Program-made: the position numbers and the translations under genes | The notes under the pieces: generated by a model | What the model was told of the DNA's origin: nothing | The model's input: only the letters and a program-made list of their open reading frames with translations | Database searches by the model: none | Part shown: in pieces, positions 27,019-36,775 of the stretch | How positions within the stretch are numbered: position 1 is the first letter of the stretch | Layout: every line of letters begins with the position of its first letter | NCBI RefSeq assembly: GCF_032917945.1 | Contig: NZ_CP136624.1 | Span: 8,665,001 to 8,729,000, forward strand | DNA length: 64,000 nucleotides | Direction of reading: 5' to 3' | From: Bradyrhizobium sp. sBnM-33 | Lineage (GTDB): Bacteria; Pseudomonadota; Alphaproteobacteria; Rhizobiales; Xanthobacteraceae

Positions 27019-27404
27019 TTCGGCTCGCGGTCGATCAGCCGGCCCGGCGCCGCCTTGTGATGGAATTGCAGCGCGATCAGAAGCGACTTCATCGAGCGTA
27101 ACGGCAGAAGCGTGGTCACTGCGATCAGCGGCAGCCACAGCGCCGCATGCAGCCAGAACGGCGGCTGATATTTGATTTCGACGATCAGGGCGGCGGTGAC
27201 CACGATGGCGCCGGCCAGCATGATGATGAAGATCGCAGGGCCGTCGCCAGAATCGATGAAGGCGTAGTCGAGGCCGCAAGCTTGGCATTTCGGGCGCAGG
27301 TCGAGGAAGCCCGCATAGAGCTTGCCCTTGCCGCAACGCGGGCAGCGGCAGGCGAGGCCGCGGAGTGCGCTCTGGGTTAGTGTGGGTGATTGGCCAGGCG
27401 TCAT
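27015..27404 (-). CDS. DUF983 membrane zinc-ribbon protein
   Basis: A 129-residue protein with a four-cysteine ribbon (CRCPRCGKGKLYAGF and PKCQACGLDY), two membrane helices (PAIFIIMLAGAIVVTAALIV and LHAALWLPLIAVTTLLPLRS) and a basic tail. DUF983 genes sit between ctaE and surf1 in many alphaproteobacteria, suggesting a role in oxidase biogenesis. ATG at 27404 is used; the open frame upstream is an intergenic repeat. Confidence 0.88.
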   Translation of the reverse strand: MTPGQSPTLTQSALRGLACRCPRCGKGKLYAGFLDLRPKCQACGLDYAFIDSGDGPAIFIIMLAGAIVVTAALIVEIKYQPPFWLHAALWLPLIAVTTLLPLRSMKSLLIALQFHHKAAPGRLIDREPK

Positions 27405-27411
27405 ATTCCGT

Positions 27412-27606
27412 CCTTCCCCTCTCCCCTTGTGGGAGAGGGTGCACTCGCGAAGCGAGGGCGGGTGAGGGGTTCTCTCCGCGGATGCAGACCCCTCATCCGT
27501 CTCGCCGCCGCTACGCGTCCATAGCCGATGCAAAGCATCGGCGTCCTTTTCTAAGTACGACGGCTGACGGCCGCCTATGCCACCTTCTCCCACAAGGGGA
27601 AAGGAA
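27412..27606. repeat. Intergenic palindromic repeat (CTCTCCC type)
   Basis: TCCCCTTGTGGGAGAGGGTG at one end and CACCTTCTCCCACAAGGGGA at the other form long arms, with a second inner palindrome near GCCGATGCAAAGCATCGGC. This is a relative of the copy at 10732-10859. It separates ctaE from DUF983. Confidence 0.8.
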
Positions 27607-27611
27607 GAAAG

Positions 27612-27640
27612 AAAAAGGGGCGGTCCTTCCGACCGCCCCC
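27612..27640 (-). terminator. Terminator after ctaE
   Basis: Read on the minus strand, GGGGCGGTC pairs with GACCGCCCC around a five-base loop and is followed by TTTTTC. It lies 22 bases past the ctaE stop, so DUF983-surf1 need read-through or their own promoter. Confidence 0.85.
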
Positions 27641-27661
27641 TTGTAGCACGTCAAGCCTGCA

Positions 27662-28552
27662 TCAGTGCCCGGCCACCGGTCCCGAACCGCGGAACCAGAC
27701 GTAGATCGTGACGAACAGGAACAACCACACCACGTCGACGAAGTGCCAGTACCAGGCCGCGAATTCGAAGCCGAGATGCTGCTTCGGCGTGAAGTGGCCG
27801 GCATAGGCGCGGAACAGGCAGACCAAGAGGAAGACAGTGCCGACCAGCACGTGGAAGCCATGGAAGCCGGTCGCCATGAAGAAGGTCGCGCCGTAGATGT
27901 TGCCCGAGAACGAGAACGTGGCGTGGGCATATTCATAGGCCTGCACGGCGGTGAAGCAGGCGCCGAGCACGACGGTGAGAATCAGGCCGTATTTGAGCCC
28001 TTGGCGGTCGTTCTCCAGCAGCGCGTGGTGCGCCCAGGTCACCGTCGTGCCCGAGGTCAGCAGCAACAGCGTGTTGAGCAGCGGCAGATGCCAGGGGTCG
28101 AAGGTCTCGATGCCCTTCGGCGGCCAGGTGCCCGGTACGGGGCAGGCGCCGGCAGCCGTCCCCGGACCGCAACCGAACACCGCGTCGCGGGTAGCGTGGA
28201 CCGCATCCGCAGGAAATAGCGCGGAATTGAAGAACGCCCAGAACCAGGCGACGAAGAACATCACCTCGGAGGCGATGAACAGGATCATGCCGTAGCGGTG
28301 GCTGATCTGCACCACGCGGGTGTGGTCGCCCTTGTACTGGGCTTCGCGGATCACGTCGCCCCACCAACTCGCCATGGTGTAGAGCACGCCAATGGTGCCG
28401 ACGCCGAAGACGATTGGAGCACCGGAAAACATCTTGTGCATCCAGGCGATCGCGCCCACGGCCATGATGAAGGCCGAGATCGACCCGACGACCGGCCACG
28501 GGCTCGGATCGACGAGGTGGTAGTCGTGGTGCTTCGCGTGCGCCGTAGCCAT
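27662..28552 (-). CDS. ctaE: Cytochrome c oxidase subunit III
   Basis: A 296-residue integral membrane subunit with seven predicted helices. Family marks are [20 protein letters not shown] at the start, [16 protein letters not shown], the segment [20 protein letters not shown], and the closing [20 protein letters not shown]. It stabilises the proton-pumping core and may feed oxygen. It follows ctaG with about 90 bases between and is closed by a terminator. Confidence 0.96.
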   Translation of the reverse strand: MATAHAKHHDYHLVDPSPWPVVGSISAFIMAVGAIAWMHKMFSGAPIVFGVGTIGVLYTMASWWGDVIREAQYKGDHTRVVQISHRYGMILFIASEVMFFVAWFWAFFNSALFPADAVHATRDAVFGCGPGTAAGACPVPGTWPPKGIETFDPWHLPLLNTLLLLTSGTTVTWAHHALLENDRQGLKYGLILTVVLGACFTAVQAYEYAHATFSFSGNIYGATFFMATGFHGFHVLVGTVFLLVCLFRAYAGHFTPKQHLGFEFAAWYWHFVDVVWLFLFVTIYVWFRGSGPVAGH

Positions 28553-28643
28553 TGCGGTCTCTCCGTTAGATGTGCCGTTCCCTTCGGCACATATTCGTCT
28601 CAACAATCAAATCGCGAATCCCGTGAGATACGGAATTCCGAGC

Positions 28644-29288
28644 TTACAGGCTTCCCTTGCGCTTGTCGGCTTCGCCGGCCGCGAGCGGCCTCTGTGCCGG
28701 TTCGCGCACGGGATAGAAGGTGTAGGACAGCGTAATCGTCTTCAGTCCGTCGTTCTCGCTGTCTTTCGCCAGCGCCGGATCGACGTAGAACACCACGGGC
28801 ATCTCGCGCTTCTCGCCGGGGCCCATCGTCTGTTCGGTGAAGCAGAAGCAGTTGATCTTCTGGAAATAGGCGCCGACGGTGAGCGGCGCGACGTTGTAGG
28901 CGGCAACGCCGGCGGTGGCACGCGCGGCCTGGTTGGTCACGGTATAAAAGACGGTGACGACCTCGCCAATGCGGACTTCGATCTCGTTCTGCTCGGGCTC
29001 GAATTTCCAGGGCAGTCCGGGACCGACATTGGCGTCGAACCGCACTGCGATCTTGCGCTCCAGCGGCGCGTCAGATGGCGCCGAAGTCGCGACCTGCGTG
29101 GTGCCGTTGAAGCCGGTGGCGCGGCAGAACCAGTCGTAGAAGGGCACGGCGGCATAGGACGCGCCGACCATCAGCACCACGACGAAGCCGCAGATCGAGG
29201 CAACGGCCGCATCGCGCGTCAGGGTACGGCGCGAGGCAAGCCTCTCGCCTTCCGCCCTGCCCTCGCTGATCTGCGGCTCGTTCTGCAT
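28644..29288 (-). CDS. ctaG: Cytochrome oxidase copper chaperone CtaG/Cox11
   Basis: A 214-residue inner-membrane protein with a periplasmic copper-binding domain that delivers Cu(B) to subunit I. One helix near residues 27-47 ([20 protein letters not shown]) is followed by [18 protein letters not shown]. The copper motif is CFCFTEQ. Start ATG at 29288 follows coxF by five bases. The open frame farther upstream overlaps coxF and is not coding. Confidence 0.95.
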   Translation of the reverse strand: MQNEPQISEGRAEGERLASRRTLTRDAAVASICGFVVVLMVGASYAAVPFYDWFCRATGFNGTTQVATSAPSDAPLERKIAVRFDANVGPGLPWKFEPEQNEIEVRIGEVVTVFYTVTNQAARATAGVAAYNVAPLTVGAYFQKINCFCFTEQTMGPGEKREMPVVFYVDPALAKDSENDGLKTITLSYTFYPVREPAQRPLAAGEADKRKGSL

Positions 29289-29293
29289 CTCAA

Positions 29294-29458
29294 TCACAAC
29301 GGACGGACGAGAACGCCCGGCCCCTTGACCATGGTGACTGCGAAAAACAGCACGACGAGGACGCCGAGCGCGAGCGCAATGGCGATCGAGCGCTGACGGC
29401 GGCTTCGCTTCTGCGCCTCGGTGAGGACGATTCCATCTGGCTTGCGCTTGTCGTCCAT
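29294..29458 (-). CDS. coxF: Small cytochrome oxidase protein CoxF
   Basis: A 54-residue frame ([20 protein letters not shown], then a helix [17 protein letters not shown], ending VLVRPL). Its place between ctaB and ctaG and its single-helix form with a basic N-terminus match the CoxF small protein of alphaproteobacterial oxidase operons. Its exact role is not established; it may stabilise the complex. It is closely spaced to both neighbours. Confidence 0.85.
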   Translation of the reverse strand: MDDKRKPDGIVLTEAQKRSRRQRSIAIALALGVLVVLFFAVTMVKGPGVLVRPL

Positions 29459-29476
29459 AAGCGTTCCATGCGCCCC

Positions 29477-30418
29477 CTACCCGACGACCATAGCTGCGAC
29501 GGCGCGAATCACGACCTCGAGCAGGAGCGTCGCAAACAGCGCGAACAGATAGAGGATCGAGAAGGCAAATAGCCGGCGGGTGGCGCGCTGCGCCTGCTTG
29601 CCTTCGCGGTGACGATAGACCTCGATCGCAAGCCACATCATGCCGGCGCCGAGCATCAGCGAAATGACGCCGTACACCGCGTCGAAATAGCCGAGCGGCC
29701 AGGGCGCGGCGGCGATGGCGACCAGCACGACCGTGTAGAGCAGTATCTGCAGCCGCGTCGCGTCGGGCCCGGCGACCACGGGCAGCATCGGAATCCCGGC
29801 GCGGGCATAGTCGTCGGAACGAAACAGCGCCAGCGCCCAGAAATGCGGCGGGGTCCAGAAGAAGATGATGAGGAACAGCAGCAGCGGCTCAATCGACAGC
29901 GAGCCGGTGGCCGCGGCCCACGCCACGACAGGCGGCAGCGCGCCGGCGGCACCGCCAATCACGATGTTCTGCGCGGTCCAGCGCTTCAGCCACATGGTGT
30001 AGATCACCACGTAGAAGAAGATCGTGAACGCCAGCAACGCGCCGGCGAGCCAGTTAACGAGGGTACCGAGCGTCATCACCGAGAAGAACGACAGGATCAG
30101 GCCGAACGCCATGGCCTCGCCCTGCGTGATGCGTCCCCGCGGAATCGGCCGGTTGGCAGTGCGCGACATCAAAGCGTCGATGTCACCTTCATAGGCCATG
30201 TTCAGCGCGCCCGAGGCGCCGGCCCCGACCGCGATGCAGAGGATCGAGGTGAAGGCGATGACCGGATGGACGTGGCCGGGCGCGATGAAGAGGCCGACCA
30301 GCGCGGTGAAGATCACGAGCGACATCACCCGCGGCTTCAGCAGCGCGAGGTAATCACCGACATCAGCCTCGGAAACCCGGGGCAGAGCATCGATGGCATT
30401 GTGGTCGACTACCGACAA
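29477..30418 (-). CDS. ctaB: Protoheme IX farnesyltransferase
   Basis: A 313-residue UbiA-family membrane enzyme that adds farnesyl to heme b to make heme o, the precursor of heme a. The first prenyl-binding acidic motif is in [20 protein letters not shown] and the second region near [16 protein letters not shown]. About nine helices. The gene order ctaC-ctaD-ctaB is standard. The 57-base gap after ctaD contains a GC-rich hairpin (near 30438-30465) that may affect transcript ends. Confidence 0.96.
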   Translation of the reverse strand: MSVVDHNAIDALPRVSEADVGDYLALLKPRVMSLVIFTALVGLFIAPGHVHPVIAFTSILCIAVGAGASGALNMAYEGDIDALMSRTANRPIPRGRITQGEAMAFGLILSFFSVMTLGTLVNWLAGALLAFTIFFYVVIYTMWLKRWTAQNIVIGGAAGALPPVVAWAAATGSLSIEPLLLFLIIFFWTPPHFWALALFRSDDYARAGIPMLPVVAGPDATRLQILLYTVVLVAIAAAPWPLGYFDAVYGVISLMLGAGMMWLAIEVYRHREGKQAQRATRRLFAFSILYLFALFATLLLEVVIRAVAAMVVG

Positions 30419-30475
30419 GATTTATCTCGCTTCACTAAAGCCGGCGCGCAACGATAGCGCGCCGCGAACAAATGT

Positions 30476-32179
<1,704 letters not shown>

Positions 32180-33016
32180 CTACTGCGCGGCCTGGCCCCC
32201 AGCCGAGGCGTAGGTGTTCGCCGGGTTGGTCGCATATTTCTTCTTCGCCGCCTCAACCCAGTCAGCGAATTCCTGATCGCTCACCACCTTGACCGCGATC
32301 GGCATGAAGGCGTGGTCCTTGCCGCACAGTTCGGAGCACTGACCGTAATACATGCCGGTCTTGGTCGCCTTGAACCAGGTCTCGTTGAGACGGCCGGGGA
32401 TCGAGTCAATCTTGATGCCGAACGACGGCACCGCAAACGCGTGGATCACGTCAGCGCCGGTGGTCTGGACCCGGATCACCTTGTTGACCGGCACCACCAT
32501 CTCGTTGTCGACGCCAAGCAGGCGCGGCTGCTTGTCCTGAGCCATCAGCGAGTCGAACTCGAACTTGCCGTTATCAGGGTAGGCGTAGCTCCAATACCAC
32601 TGCTTGCCAGTGACCTTGACGGTCAGGTCAGCCCGAGGAATGTCGAGCTGTTGGAACAGGAGGCGGAACGACGGCACCGCGATACCAACCAGGATCAGCA
32701 CCGGGATCAGCGTCCAGGCCACCTCGATCAGGGTGTGGTGGGTGGTCCGGGAGGGCACCGGATTGGCCCCGGCGTTGAACTTCACCACCACGATGACCAG
32801 CAGCGCCAGCACGAACAGGGTGATCAGCGTGATGATCACCAAGAGCAAGTTATGGAAGCTGATGATGTTTTCCATCACCGGGGTAGCGGCTTCCTGCAGC
32901 GTGATTTCCCACGGCTTTGGCTGCTGCCCAAAAGCCGTCCCGCCGGAGACGAGCGCCATGCCCGCTACCGCCAACCCCAGCAACCGACGGCCCATCAGGC
33001 CCTTCGACATCTTCAT
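32180..33016 (-). CDS. ctaC: Cytochrome c oxidase subunit II
   Basis: 278 residues: a signal peptide (MKMSKGLMGRRLLGLAVAGM to GTAFGQ), two membrane helices (about 45-75 and 90-115) and a periplasmic cupredoxin domain. The CuA site is seen in HAFAVPSFGIKID and GQCSELCGKDHAFMPI. It accepts electrons from cytochrome c. No C-terminal cytochrome domain is present, so this is the aa3 type. It is the first gene of the operon. Confidence 0.98.
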   Translation of the reverse strand: MKMSKGLMGRRLLGLAVAGMALVSGGTAFGQQPKPWEITLQEAATPVMENIISFHNLLLVIITLITLFVLALLVIVVVKFNAGANPVPSRTTHHTLIEVAWTLIPVLILVGIAVPSFRLLFQQLDIPRADLTVKVTGKQWYWSYAYPDNGKFEFDSLMAQDKQPRLLGVDNEMVVPVNKVIRVQTTGADVIHAFAVPSFGIKIDSIPGRLNETWFKATKTGMYYGQCSELCGKDHAFMPIAVKVVSDQEFADWVEAAKKKYATNPANTYASAGGQAAQ

Positions 33017-33529
33017 GCCGCTCGCGCTCCCTTAGAAATAATCCCCAAAGCATTTCCGCCGGATGGCAGGAAATGCCGCACGATCCGCCCTCACAAACGG
33101 CCTACCGGAGGTACTTTTGAAGTACACCTTCGAAAGTACCTGCAACAATATTGCTGCAGTACCCCGGGCCAGATCGTTAGAACGCGTCGAAATCCAGCCT
33201 CTCAAATCATAATTCCAGGGCTCTCGCAATGCAGTAGTGGTGCGCAAAGCCATGCGTCACCTGCTATTCGCCGGACGTCGGATTTCCCCGACAAATCAGG
33301 CAAAACCTGCCGTTTGGCAGGCCTGCACCGCTTGACAGCCCGATTGCCGGATGTAGGCACAGTCATGGTGCTCCCGAGCGACCTGATTCGCTTGGGCCGG
33401 ATGGTCCTTGATGGCGTGGATAGGCTCTCGGACCGCCTTCAAGGCGCCGTCATTGCGTATCAGTCCGGGTAAGTCCAGTTACAACATGTGCTGCCGGCGC
33501 TGCCGGAAATCGTGAGAGGATCGACCCGG
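33017..33529. other. Gene-free region upstream of ctaC and ialB
   Basis: About 510 bases between two divergent genes. It probably holds both promoters. The only clear structure is the hairpin at 33110-33140; reading frames here have no ribosome site or family likeness. Confidence 0.5.
33110..33140. promoter_or_regulatory. 13-bp inverted repeat upstream of the oxidase operon
   Basis: GGTACTTTTGAAG and CTTCGAAAGTACC pair with a single mismatch around a TACAC loop, 94 bases before the ctaC start. It is not followed by a T-run, so it looks more like an operator or leader structure than a terminator. Confidence 0.45.
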
Positions 33530-34081
33530 ATGGGGCGTTCGAAACATAGGGCGGGACGACATCAGGCAGGATCTCGCTTGGAACCGGCCCGCTGGCTCGG
33601 CGGCCTGCTCGCCGTGGCCTTCCTGCTCGGCCTGACCCAGGCGGCGAGCGCGCAGGGCGCGGTGCGGTCGGTCCATGGCGACTGGCAGATCCGCTGCGAC
33701 ACCCCGCCTGGTGCCCAAGGCGAGCAATGCGCGCTGATCCAGAGCGTGGTCGCCGAGGACCGCTCCAACGCCGGCCTGACCGTGATCGTGCTGAAAACCG
33801 CCGACCAGAAGAGCAAGCTGATGCGGGTGGTCGCCCCCCTTGGCGTGCTGCTGCCCTCCGGGCTCGGCCTGAAACTCGATAACCAGGACGTTGGACGGGC
33901 CGGGTTCGTGCGATGCCTGCCGAATGGCTGCGTCGCCGAGGTGGTGATGGACGAAAAACTCTTGGGCCAGCTCCGGGGCGCCAAGACGGCAACTTTCATT
34001 ATCTTTGAGACGCCCGAAGAGGGAATTGGGTTTCCGCTCAGCCTGAACGGGCTCGGCGAGGGATATGACAAGCTGCCGTGA
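33530..34081 (+). CDS. Invasion-associated locus B (IalB) family protein
   Basis: 183 residues with a signal peptide (ARWLGGLLAVAFLLGLTQAA, cleavage near ASAQ). The IalB domain opens with VHGDWQIRCDTPPGAQGEQC and continues with CLPNGCVAEVVMDEKLL, whose four cysteines probably form disulfides. GAGAGGA precedes the ATG at 33530. The IalB family is periplasmic, linked to host invasion in Bartonella and of unknown role in soil rhizobia. The gene ends in GYDKLP; the same DNA recurs at the end of hxlR 2.1 kb away. Confidence 0.88.
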   Translation: MGRSKHRAGRHQAGSRLEPARWLGGLLAVAFLLGLTQAASAQGAVRSVHGDWQIRCDTPPGAQGEQCALIQSVVAEDRSNAGLTVIVLKTADQKSKLMRVVAPLGVLLPSGLGLKLDNQDVGRAGFVRCLPNGCVAEVVMDEKLLGQLRGAKTATFIIFETPEEGIGFPLSLNGLGEGYDKLP

Positions 34082-34083
34082 GG
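34054..34083 (+). repeat. 30-bp imperfect direct repeat, left copy (ialB 3' end)
   Basis: CGGCGAGGGATATGACAAGC continuing into TGCCGTGAGG. The copy at 36154-36183 matches at 26 of 30 positions, and all four differences are transitions. It encodes the last residues and stop of IalB. Confidence 0.75.
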
Positions 34084-34119
34084 GCGAGCCGATAGCTCCG
34101 CAAGATCCGGCTGATCGAC

Positions 34120-34725
34120 CTAACCGGCACTGGCGTAGTAATCAAGCAATCGGCGCGCCTCGATGGAAAGCCAGTCTGCTTCACCGCTGATATAGCCTTC
34201 GACTTGCCCGGTGATGCCGATCAAAAAGGTAATGGGCATGCCATAGAGCGCAAACGGCGTGTCGGCTTGGCCGCTTGCGCCGGCTCTTGCCACAAGTCCT
34301 TGCGGATCAAGCCCGATCGCAAGGCGCCGGAGCCTCAGCCCTTTTACAAAAGGTGCAATGACCGAGCGGTCGCGATCCGTTGCCACGGCGATCACCATGA
34401 GATTCCTGACGTCGCTCGCCGCCAGACTGTCCAGCATCGGCAGTTCGGTCCGGCAGGCCGGACACCAGGTCGCCCAAAAATTGACGAGCACCACCTTCCC
34501 TCTCAAGGAGGTCAAATCGATCGCGCCTCCGGAGAGACGCGGAATCGGTACAGACGGGACAGGCCTCGCACCACGAAGCTGGATGAACTGATGCCGGGAG
34601 GTGGCGAATGGCGGCGGACCTTCGGCCTGGGCGCGATTGGACGCAGCCGACATCGCGACCGAGGCGCCGGCCCCGAGCAGCCCTACAACGACCGTGCGGC
34701 GTGTTAGCCCGCGATGTAGCGTCAT
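34120..34725 (-). CDS. TlpA-like thioredoxin, exported
   Basis: 201 residues. A twin-arginine-like leader (RGLTRRTVVVGLLGAGASVA, ending RAQAEG) leads to a thioredoxin domain with the active site VNFWATWCPACRTELPML. The cis-Pro region is ALYGMPITFLIG. It would act as a periplasmic thiol oxidoreductase. It is the last of three closely spaced genes after DoxX and DsrE-like genes, and convergent with ialB. Confidence 0.87.
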   Translation of the reverse strand: MTLHRGLTRRTVVVGLLGAGASVAMSAASNRAQAEGPPPFATSRHQFIQLRGARPVPSVPIPRLSGGAIDLTSLRGKVVLVNFWATWCPACRTELPMLDSLAASDVRNLMVIAVATDRDRSVIAPFVKGLRLRRLAIGLDPQGLVARAGASGQADTPFALYGMPITFLIGITGQVEGYISGEADWLSIEARRLLDYYASAG

Positions 34726-34741
34726 GGTGCGTGTCCGCTTG

Positions 34742-35245
34742 TCATGACCGGATGTAGGACCAACCGGCTTCCTGCAATTCGATGATGCGTCCAGGCCCGC
34801 TCGGCACCAGATCGACATTGTCGATCAGCGTGATCGGGCGGCCCTCGCTGCGCTGCATGCCCTGCTTCGTCGCATCGCAGACCACGAAGCGGATGTTTGG
34901 ATTCACCGCCCTTACCACCTGCAGTTTATCCTTCACCGGCGACGTGTCGACACGGAACATGTGAACGCCGGCATTGTAGGCGACGATCTCGATCATGAAC
35001 GGTTCGTTGCGGTCCTGGTAGTATTTCGGAAAGTTGAGCGACGTCGAGATCAAAGCCCGCATCGTGGTGGGATCGTCGCTATTGATCGGCAGCACCAGCC
35101 GATGCACCGGAGGCGAAGCGCGCTTCGCCTCCGGTTTCGAGACAGCGGAGCCCGGCTCGGTCAGCAACAACGTCACGACCAGCGGCACGATGAAGATCAG
35201 CGCCAGCCCGACCCATTTGATTACCTGGCGGAAAGACGGGCGCAT
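34742..35245 (-). CDS. DsrE-like protein with membrane anchor
   Basis: 167 residues from MRPSFRQVIKW. One N-terminal helix (VGLALIFIVPLVVTLLLT) anchors a domain resembling DsrE/DsrF sulfur-relay proteins. It shows HRLVLPINSDDPTTMRALIS, then MIEIVAYNAGVHMFRVDTSP, and FVVCDATKQGM with the cysteine at the position used by family members. The membrane anchor places the domain in the periplasm, unlike cytoplasmic Dsr proteins. Ten bases separate it from doxX and 16 from the tlpA-like gene. Confidence 0.75.
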   Translation of the reverse strand: MRPSFRQVIKWVGLALIFIVPLVVTLLLTEPGSAVSKPEAKRASPPVHRLVLPINSDDPTTMRALISTSLNFPKYYQDRNEPFMIEIVAYNAGVHMFRVDTSPVKDKLQVVRAVNPNIRFVVCDATKQGMQRSEGRPITLIDNVDLVPSGPGRIIELQEAGWSYIRS

Positions 35246-35255
35246 TATCGCGGCT

Positions 35256-35648
35256 TCAAAATGCCCTGGCGAGGGAAGCAATCTCCTCGCGCTTCGAATA
35301 GGCGACGAGCACGTTCAATACGAGCAGGACCATTGCCGGTACCGGCGATCCTCCGATGACGAACAAATGCGTGATCACCGCGCCGATCATGATGCAGATG
35401 AGCAGCAGCGCACCGAAGCCGGCCTTTCGCGGAAGCAGCAGCAGGATTGCCCCGATGATCTCGAGACTGCCGGTCAAATAGCGAAACCATTGGCCAAGCC
35501 CAATATGGTGAAACTCGTCCACCATCATCGGCACGCCGTAGAGCTTGACGCCCCCGGCCGCCAGGAACGCCGGCGCCAGCAATCCTCTGAAAATCCACAC
35601 GGCAACATAGGTCCAACGGCGCTCGGCAGGCACAGCAACGTCCGACAT
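35256..35648 (-). CDS. DoxX family membrane protein
   Basis: 130 residues with four helices. The DoxX pattern is FRGLLAPAFLAAGGVKLYGV, then LGQWFRYLTGSLEIIGAILL and a glycine-rich third helix. DoxX proteins are linked to thiosulfate:quinone oxidoreductases and to thiol stress complexes in mycobacteria. It is first in a three-gene operon and is divergent from hxlR (146 bases between starts). Confidence 0.88.
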   Translation of the reverse strand: MSDVAVPAERRWTYVAVWIFRGLLAPAFLAAGGVKLYGVPMMVDEFHHIGLGQWFRYLTGSLEIIGAILLLLPRKAGFGALLLICIMIGAVITHLFVIGGSPVPAMVLLVLNVLVAYSKREEIASLARAF

Positions 35649-35794
35649 CGAAACTCCCGAAAGTTTGAGAAACGGTCCGCGGCCGCGAGCACCAGGCCTT
35701 AATGTGTCGAAGGCCTAAGGCGACCGCGGCCTTTCAAAACCAAAATTCGGTACTAAGATGAAATTGACAAGTAGGATGATTTTTCTGGTGTAGT

Positions 35795-36181
35795 ATGAAA
35801 AAGCAGACTAATGAGCCCGCGCCGTCCGAATGCCCCGCAGCGCCGCAGCTTCAGCGCGCGCTTCGCGTGCTCTCCGGTAAGTGGAAGGGCGAAATTCTCT
35901 GGCAGCTTGTCGGCGGCAATCGGCGGTTCGGCGAATTGCGGCGCGCCATTCCCGATGTGACGCAGCACATGCTGACCACCCAACTACGCGACCTCGAAAA
36001 CGAAGGCCTGGTGAAACGCACCGTGTTTCCCGAAGTGCCGCCGCGCGTCGAATACGAAATGACACCGGCGGCGAGGGACTTGAAGCCGGTATTCGACGAA
36101 CTGTCCCGATGGGCCAATACACATGGCAGGCTGGAGCCCGATGCAAACGCTGCCGGCAAAGGATATGACAAGTTGCCGTAA
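35795..36181 (+). CDS. HxlR-family transcriptional regulator
   Basis: A 128-residue winged-helix regulator: LRVLSGKWKGEILWQLVGGN, then RFGELRRAIPDVTQHMLTTQ and YEMTPAARDLKPVFDEL. One cysteine, Cys14 in PSECPAAPQLQRAL, sits at the N-terminal place where HxlR members such as YodB and HypR sense thiol-reactive chemicals. It is divergent from DoxX-DsrE-TlpA and likely controls it. Its C-terminus GYDKLP comes from a 30-bp repeat shared with ialB. Confidence 0.88.
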   Translation: MKKQTNEPAPSECPAAPQLQRALRVLSGKWKGEILWQLVGGNRRFGELRRAIPDVTQHMLTTQLRDLENEGLVKRTVFPEVPPRVEYEMTPAARDLKPVFDELSRWANTHGRLEPDANAAGKGYDKLP

Positions 36182-36183
36182 GG
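36154..36183 (+). repeat. 30-bp imperfect direct repeat, right copy (hxlR 3' end)
   Basis: CGGCAAAGGATATGACAAGT continuing into TGCCGTAAGG. It is the partner of 34054-34083, exactly 2100 bases downstream, and encodes the last residues and stop of the HxlR protein. Confidence 0.75.
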
Positions 36184-36192
36184 CATAGGCTG

Positions 36193-36687
36193 CTAAAACA
36201 GCATCCCCATGAGGACCAGGTTTTCGTAGCCGCCATCGACCAGAATGCGGTTGCGCTGCAGCCCTTCGATTTCAAACCCGAATTTCTTGTAGAGCCTGAT
36301 CGCTGCCGCGTTGCTTTCCCGAACCGTCAGTTCGACCCGGCGCAGTCCAAAGTCGCGCGCCGCGTCGAGCGTCTGACGCATCAAACGCCCGCCTATTCCC
36401 TGCCGCCGGAATTCCGGCAGCAGCGCGATGCCGAGAACGCCGACATGGGAATAAATCGGCCTTGGGTTGGGCACGATATCGCACCATCCGATCACCTGGC
36501 CGTCTGAAACGGCGACCAGTTGCGGATAACCTTGCTTGATATTGTTGAGAATGAACGCCCGCGTCGATTCGAATGACGGGGCTTCCAGAAACGCGAGATA
36601 ACGGCGCTCCCTGGCGACGAAATCGAGGGCGCGATGAAAGCTCTCGATGTGGGCTTCCCTGATCGGAACAATTTGAACGACAGCCAT
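36193..36687 (-). CDS. GNAT acetyltransferase
   Basis: A 164-residue acetyl-CoA N-acetyltransferase of the RimI/PhnO-like type. The acetyl-CoA site is ALLPEFRRQGIGGRLMRQTL, preceded by HVGVLGI, and the terminal VRESNAAAIRLYKKFGFEIE is typical. ATG at 36687 begins MAVVQIVPIREAH; the longer open frame runs into the divergent tldD gene. The substrate is unknown. Confidence 0.85.
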   Translation of the reverse strand: MAVVQIVPIREAHIESFHRALDFVARERRYLAFLEAPSFESTRAFILNNIKQGYPQLVAVSDGQVIGWCDIVPNPRPIYSHVGVLGIALLPEFRRQGIGGRLMRQTLDAARDFGLRRVELTVRESNAAAIRLYKKFGFEIEGLQRNRILVDGGYENLVLMGMLF

Positions 36688-36775
36688 CGTCTCAGCAACG
36701 TGTTGATCCCGCCCCTCGCGGAATGGCCCGGAAACAACTATCTTGGATGCGCCCCTCCGACAACGGACTGATTTG

